From Poriferisodalis sp965214215 (GTDB lineage: Bacteria > Actinomycetota > Acidimicrobiia > Acidimicrobiales > Poriferisodalaceae): a stretch of 64,000 bases of DNA. The position numbers and the translations under genes are program-made. Below, piece after piece: positions 59,655 to 64,000 of this stretch; position 1 is the first letter of the stretch, and every line of letters starts with the position of its first letter. Location: contig NZ_CBDCBD010000003.1 in assembly GCF_965214215.1 (NCBI RefSeq), forward strand, positions 1,178,001 through 1,242,000, read 5' to 3'. The notes beneath the pieces are model-generated. The model saw nothing but the letters and a program-made list of their open reading frames with translations. It did not search any database and was not told the DNA's origin.

Positions 59655-60622
59655 ATGACGACTGACTCGTCAGACCGAAACGAGGACGTTCTTGAACAGG
59701 TTCGCGGCCATTGCGATTCGTTCTATAGCGAGGAGTCGATCAGCACCTACTTCAACACTCGCCTGGCGATGCTCGCCGCGGTCAACGAGCACCGGGGGCA
59801 GTTCATCGCATGGGCTGATCAGGGCCTCAGCTTCTACGGCGTGGACATCTCGATTCCCAGCGTCGAAGTCGACAACGCTCTGCCGGACCCGCCGTCGGCG
59901 AACGACGACCCCTTGCAGTGGTACATCCAAGCCGAGACGATCTCGCCGCTGCATCACGCGCTGGAGACGCTGCTGCAGCTCTACACAGGCTTGGTTGACG
60001 CTGTGGACTGGTGGGACCCGCTGGCGGCTCTTGCGGACCGGGACCGCAGGCTGCCAAAGCTCGTCGAGCAGCACATCACCGGCAAGCACAAGGACGAAAT
60101 GCGATCCGACGTCAGCTATCTGCTGCTCGGTAAAGAGTCGGTGCCAGATGACGACGCCGAGCGCTTGGCGGTCATCGACAACCTGTCAGGAATCCTGCAC
60201 GTGCTCGCACGTGAATGGCTCGACGCCCGCCGTCCCTACAACGCGATCAAGCACGGGCTGCGTGTCTCCCAGACCGACTCATCGTTCCGCCTCGGAAGGA
60301 CTCCAGACGACCTGGTGACGATGGCCGACGGCCCGAGCATCAAGTTCTTGAACCACACCGACTGGCAGCCGCGTCCTCCCGGCGAAGGCGGCGGGAAGAG
60401 CGGCAATGGAGCGTCGAGACGCACTGGATCAATTTCGGCCAGGCAAGCAAGCTGATAGCCGTGTCCTGCGTGATCATCGACTGTCTGTGGTCTTCGGCGG
60501 TCGCACGCTGGTCCGAGTCAGGCATCGATGACCTTCAATTGGCGCTTCCCGACCCTGACGTGATCAACCCGAGGACCCTCCGCGCCGCCGGCGACGCGGC
60601 GCCTGGTCTCAAGATGACCTGA
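59655..60622 (+). pseudogene. Unknown protein, frameshifted near 60390-60410
   Basis: The first frame (ATG 59655, AGGAG 6 nt upstream) encodes about 250 plausible residues: FYSEESISTYFNTRLAML, LHHALETLLQLYTGLVDAVD, VLAREWLDARRPYNAIKHGL. It then passes into SGNGASRRTGSISARQAS and a stop at 60455. The sequence continues sensibly in another frame (WSVETHWINFGQASKLIAVS, then CLWSSAVARWSESGIDDLQ) to the stop 60620-60622. A one-base loss (or two-base gain) near the GGCGGCGGG tract explains this. Family not recognised. It may be a true mutation or a sequencing error. Confidence 0.6.
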
Positions 60623-60752
60623 GGCTTGTTCATCGAGACGAAACCGGCCTGAACGGACCGACGCCCTCAAGGACATTCCGGACCGGCGTGGCTCATATGG
60701 CCGCGAGGCGGATCAGGCGCGCCGGCCCGATGCGTCTACCCGGTGACCAGAC

Positions 60753-61547
60753 TCACTCCGGTACGTGCTCCACCACGCCGCTCGATTCCACCCAGCGGGC
60801 GAGAACGCTGAGCGCCGCAAGCTGTTCGAGAGCCTCCTGCTCGTCCAGATCGTCTGTGCCATGCGCCTGCGGGTTCCGGATGCCTTGCGCACAGCCCATG
60901 CCGAGGAACTGTGCCCCCTCGTGGGCAGACGTCCAGCGCTTCGGTTGCTTGATCTTGTCGATCTCGGTGAATCGAAGACGCGGCGTGCCAACTTCAGGGT
61001 CCTTGGTGGAGAACGCCAGGGCGTACAAGTCCTTGCCGTCGAAATCGAGCCGTTTCAGCTTGATCTGCGTCTGGTGTTCGACAGCCTTTGTCGCGCCGTG
61101 AACGGCATGCCCGTAGTGCCCGTCGTCCCAGAGGTTCTTGGCGGCATCCCAGACCCACCGGTGAAGACGATCCGCTTGCAGTCTCGGACCGGTCGGCTCG
61201 AACAGTGCCTCTCGTGTCTCTTGTTGGTCCAGGATTCCCGCTAGGCGTTCCGTCGGCGGGTAGCTGGTTGCCCATGGCCATTGATCGCCGCGCGGCTTGA
61301 ATCGGTCCCGTCCTTCGTTGGGATCGAGGGCTTCGGCGATCTCTTCGATCAGTGGTTGCAGGCGCAGCAGCTCGCTCTGCGTCGAGTCGTTGACGGCTGC
61401 TGCACGTGCTCGGTTGATGACGAACTGCCGAAGTGCGCTGGATGGTTGACGCTTGTGCTCGGCTTGGTAAACGGCGGAGTTGTCTCTCAGGAGTCGAAGG
61501 AAATTCGCGACCTGTTCCTTGGCGAGTTCGACGTTGACCGAATTCAC
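60753..61547 (-). CDS. TIGR02391 / Ymh-family protein
   Basis: 264 aa. The C-terminal family core is YGHAVHGATKAVEHQTQIKL, then STKDPEVGTPRLRF and EGAQFLGMGCAQGIRNPQAH. The N-terminal half is helical. Ymh-family proteins are small accessory proteins often found with restriction systems and in abortive-infection contexts; the biochemical role is unknown. GTG 61547 is fixed by TAGTTT 6 nt upstream. Divergent from the membrane protein gene at 61827. Confidence 0.75.
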   Translation of the reverse strand: MNSVNVELAKEQVANFLRLLRDNSAVYQAEHKRQPSSALRQFVINRARAAAVNDSTQSELLRLQPLIEEIAEALDPNEGRDRFKPRGDQWPWATSYPPTERLAGILDQQETREALFEPTGPRLQADRLHRWVWDAAKNLWDDGHYGHAVHGATKAVEHQTQIKLKRLDFDGKDLYALAFSTKDPEVGTPRLRFTEIDKIKQPKRWTSAHEGAQFLGMGCAQGIRNPQAHGTDDLDEQEALEQLAALSVLARWVESSGVVEHVPE

Positions 61548-61553
61548 GCGGAC

Positions 61554-61559
61554 AAACTA
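61554..61559 (-). promoter_or_regulatory. Leaderless-type -10 of the Ymh gene
   Basis: TAGTTT on the minus strand ends 6 nt before the GTG start at 61547. The 279-bp divergent interval also contains TACGAT (61804-61809) for the plus-strand gene. Confidence 0.45.
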
Positions 61560-61826
61560 CGGGGTCCTCCGCTGATCCCATCAGACTCGGCCGATCCGGC
61601 TCGATGTCACGCCGCAATGATCTCCGCAGCCGACGATGCCGCATCCGCGTCGTTCCCGACAAGACGTAACGGACATGCAGACAGCCCGTGCGTGCTGGTC
61701 GCCTCGTGGCCCGGCGAGGCTCGGGGTGCCAACGAGGTCGCCAATCGAAGCCTGTATACCTGGAGCCGTCCGAAACTTCCCCGGACCGCGGCCGAACGAA
61801 TGTTACGATCGCCCACGAGGACCGCG

Positions 61827-62777
61827 ATGGCACCACCGGCATTCAATGAACCGATTGACAGATCGTTCGATGTTGCTTCGCGGATTGCCGAGGACGCCTG
61901 CAGAGCTGAGCGGCAGTGGCAACAGCAGTGGAAGCGGCTGAGGGAGGCGGAATCCGCCGTCGAGCAGCAGTGCCGAGACCAGACGCGCCTCTTCGCGGAG
62001 TTCGAACGACAGACCACAGACACGCTGAGGTTCGCCGAGACGGCCGCCATCGCTGCGTCGAAGCGAATCGCGGAGATGGGCAGTGCGGCCCTGATGGGTT
62101 TCGACGCTGATCTCCGAGCTTCCGAGAGGTTGGCCGACTTGACTTCTGTGGCTGATCTGTTCGCCGGCGTTGACAAGACCGTCGCTCTTGCGCAGTCAAC
62201 GCTTGCCGCGACTGTGCGGGATGTCGGCATCGCTCAGGCGAGCAGCGCTGCCTTGAAGGGTTTCGGGGACCAGTTTCGAGTCACTGAGGGGTTCACGGAC
62301 CTGCCTCGTGTGGCTGATCTATTCGGCGGCGTTGACAAGACCGTCGCTCTGGATCAGGCCGCGCTGGCGAAGAGCCTGTCTGCCGCCGGCGAACTGGTCA
62401 CGTCCTTGGAGCCGTTCAATACGCTCGTCGATCGGCCGCTACGGTTGCCGGACTGTACGCGTACACATGACGCGACTGATCTCGTACAGCCGCCCACCGA
62501 AGATGTCGAGGTCGAAGCAGACACAGAATCAGCAGTCGATCTTGTGGTCGTGCTCGCGCTGGCCGTATTGGTCGCGATGGCATCGATGCTTTACATGGTC
62601 GGTGCCATCAGGGTGGATGTCGGGCAGGCATGGGAGAACGCGGTGCTGCTGATGCACCTGATCAACGTCTGGGAGCCCCATCCAGCGATCTCCGGTTACG
62701 TCAAACTGAACGGGTACCTAGCGGCGGTGTTCACGACCTACGTCATGTTGCGCTACATCCGGAGGCGGTGCTGGTAG
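61827..62777 (+). CDS. Coiled-coil membrane protein with an internal repeat (unknown)
   Basis: 316 aa. N-terminal coiled coil (AERQWQQQWKRLREAESAVE). Two homologous ~68-residue units follow, each with FDADLRASERLADL-like / FGDQFRVTEGFTDL-like sequence then VADLF(A/G)GVDKTVAL. Near the C-terminus are two membrane segments (VVVLALAVLVAMASMLYMVG; GYLAAVFTTYVMLRYIRRR). No enzymatic motif. GAGGA precedes ATG 61827; a longer in-frame reading would overlap the Ymh gene on the other strand. The cytoplasmic-sensor plus membrane layout recalls defence effectors, but that is inference. Confidence 0.65.
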   Translation: MAPPAFNEPIDRSFDVASRIAEDACRAERQWQQQWKRLREAESAVEQQCRDQTRLFAEFERQTTDTLRFAETAAIAASKRIAEMGSAALMGFDADLRASERLADLTSVADLFAGVDKTVALAQSTLAATVRDVGIAQASSAALKGFGDQFRVTEGFTDLPRVADLFGGVDKTVALDQAALAKSLSAAGELVTSLEPFNTLVDRPLRLPDCTRTHDATDLVQPPTEDVEVEADTESAVDLVVVLALAVLVAMASMLYMVGAIRVDVGQAWENAVLLMHLINVWEPHPAISGYVKLNGYLAAVFTTYVMLRYIRRRCW

Positions 62778-63143
62778 CTCAGTATCAGGCTGCGCATGCA
62801 GCCCCCTCACGCCGCCGCCTAGGCGCCGCAGCCACCTCGTCCAGCACCCCACCCGCATCGCCGCCGTGTGACACCGGCTGCACAAACCACGCGACTTGAT
62901 CCGTTTGACTTCGCGGCAGCTTGTGCACTCGGCTGGCGGGGGCAGTCTGCTTCAGGGCCTGTCAGTCAGGAAGAGACCAGCATGGCGGAGGCTCGCGTCA
63001 AGCGGGCGCTCCCAACGGCGGCCGGTGAGGACCACCACGGGACCTAGGACCAATGTGGAGATTCGCCAACAAATAATGTGGAGATCGCGGCGAGGGCCAA
63101 AATCCACCGTGTCTGACCTGCGGAAACAAGACTGGCCAACATC
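62778..63143. other. Non-coding interval at the island right end
   Basis: 366 nt without a convincing gene, RNA or hairpin on either strand. The short open frames are arginine- or proline-rich shadows. Confidence 0.5.
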
Positions 63144-63264
63144 CCACCAACCAGCAAGCCCCGTGAGCACAGCTCCGGGGCTTGTTTCGCGCCGGTAAGT
63201 CCTCGCGTCGCACGCCCTTGAACAGGCCGTCGGTTCTCTTCATCGCCATGAAGCGGCCCGAGGA
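63144..63264. repeat. 121-bp direct repeat, right copy (island boundary)
   Basis: Copy of 54625-54745 at a constant offset of 8519 with 12 substitutions and no gaps. It contains the terminator hairpin (63156-63183) and a fragment of the small minus-strand gene (SSGRFMAMKRTDGLFKGVRR) whose stop is changed from TGA to TTA. Confidence 0.85.
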
Positions 63265-63355
63265 GGGGGCCGAACCGACGCAGCACGTAGACGAGCTGCT
63301 TGACGAGATCGACGCCGATCGATCCGGCATCTTCTGGGGCCGAGTTCGACCGCCC

Positions 63356-64000
63356 TCAGTGGCCCTCGGGGCGCTGGGGCACGAGCCGGACGGGTCGATC
63401 GCTTCTTGTGTTTCCCGTCGGGCTGGCAAGCGCTCGCTCGAGATCGGTGAACAAGTCGAGGACTTCGGTTGCTTCGAAGACCCGGTACCGCTGCCGGCCG
63501 ACGTTGCGCTGACGGAGCACCCTGGCCTCGGCAAGGGTGTTCACTGCATCGGTGGTCCGCGCCTTGGACCGTCCGATCAGCTTGCTGGCCGACTCCACGG
63601 TGACGATCGGCGCGCCCGGCAGGACGCCCAGTAGCAAGTCGGTGCTCGAGTTCGCTCGGACGCGGCCGAGCTTTGAACGCCAGACCGCAGTGATTTCGTC
63701 GATGTCGTCGCTGTAGGCGTCGGCGTCCTGGCAGGCTCGGCTGGTGGCGGTGGCGAACATGCGAAGCCATTCGACCGCAGCGGCGGATCGCTCGGCGCTG
63801 TCGGGTTCGCTGAGGTGGCGGAACGTCATCAATCCGTTGACGTAGTCATCGGACCACGTTGCGAGCACGAGGCTGATCGGGGGCACGAAGGTGGGGGCGA
63901 GGCCCCGGCGTCGGAGCACGACGTGGATCAGCGCTCGGCCGGTGCGACCGTTGGCGTCGGCGAAGGGGTGGAGGGTCTCGAACTGAGCATGGGCGATGGC
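63356..64000 (-). CDS. Fic-domain protein, C-terminal part (5' end outside window)
   Basis: At least 215 codons. The Fic active site ETLHPFADANGRTGRAL lies close to the window edge, with the catalytic His and the NGR anion hole. Ala replaces the usual Gly before Asn. The C-terminal winged helix TVESASKLIGRSKARTTDAVNTLAEARVL suggests DNA binding or autoregulation. Fic enzymes AMPylate target proteins. The inhibitory helix, if present, is off the window. It reads towards the island repeat. Confidence 0.88.
   Translation of the reverse strand, partial: AIAHAQFETLHPFADANGRTGRALIHVVLRRRGLAPTFVPPISLVLATWSDDYVNGLMTFRHLSEPDSAERSAAAVEWLRMFATATSRACQDADAYSDDIDEITAVWRSKLGRVRANSSTDLLLGVLPGAPIVTVESASKLIGRSKARTTDAVNTLAEARVLRQRNVGRQRYRVFEATEVLDLFTDLERALASPTGNTRSDRPVRLVPQRPEGH

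Noticed and set aside
62998..63534. 178-codon minus-strand frame over the right-hand repeat
   Set aside because: Only the central part resembles the small Gly/Arg protein fragment; the rest is a Ser/Arg-rich shadow opposite the Fic end.

Overview
The window is GC-rich, codes densely, uses many GTG starts and often overlaps stop and start codons by 4 nt (ATGA/GTGA). The gene content points to a high-GC actinobacterium, most likely an uncultured Acidimicrobiia-type lineage: a UPF0182 membrane protein, a PBP4 with a cell-wall-binding domain, HrcA/CIRCE-controlled groESL, a sucCD pair and an argJ-type enzyme. The lineage is inferred from gene content, not from a search.

Layout. 0-4.6 kb: nnrD(partial)-alr-tsaE-tsaB-rimI-tsaD, a cell-wall and tRNA t6A operon. 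4.6-7.7 kb: hipBA and vapBC toxin-antitoxin (TA) modules separated by a decayed Calx-beta-type gene. 7.8-11.7 kb: CIRCE, groES, groEL, guaA. 11.8-21.8 kb: accessory region with an intact IS1380-family element, hicAB, phd-relE, a DUF4143 ATPase, a ThDP enzyme, a RES-Xre pair, an IS5-family remnant and small membrane proteins. 21.9-36 kb: core genes (argJ-like, pcrA, sucC, sucD, a glycosyltransferase, a flippase-like protein, a geranylgeranyl-reductase-like oxidoreductase, folD, mdh), broken by a zeta-like toxin pair and an AbrB-PIN pair. 36.9-46.8 kb: a catabolic operon (DUF917, hydantoinase/oxoprolinase, M19 dipeptidase, PucR regulator, sugar-type ABC importer, Asp/Glu/hydantoin racemase), probably for uptake and opening of a cyclic amide, dipeptide or purine-like compound. 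46.9-54.2 kb: dacB, purH, purN, UPF0182. 54.3-64 kb: initiator tRNA-fMet followed by an accessory island bounded by a 121-bp imperfect direct repeat that starts at the tRNA 3' end. The island carries a NotI-like restriction-modification pair, a DUF262-HNH (GmrSD-type) protein, a frameshifted unknown gene, a TIGR02391/Ymh protein and a coiled-coil membrane protein. A Fic protein runs off the right edge.

Three themes stand out. First, at least seven TA-type loci lie in 64 kb, and nine accessory genes share a TANNNT hexamer exactly 6 or 7 nt before the start codon, the signature of leaderless transcription. Second, gene-start regions have been tandemly duplicated (32 nt x3 before tsaB, 73 nt x3 before sucD; the latter makes two 23-codon mini-genes). 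Third, the tRNA-fMet island is the best candidate for a poorly described system, especially the divergent Ymh / coiled-coil membrane pair beside the frameshifted gene.
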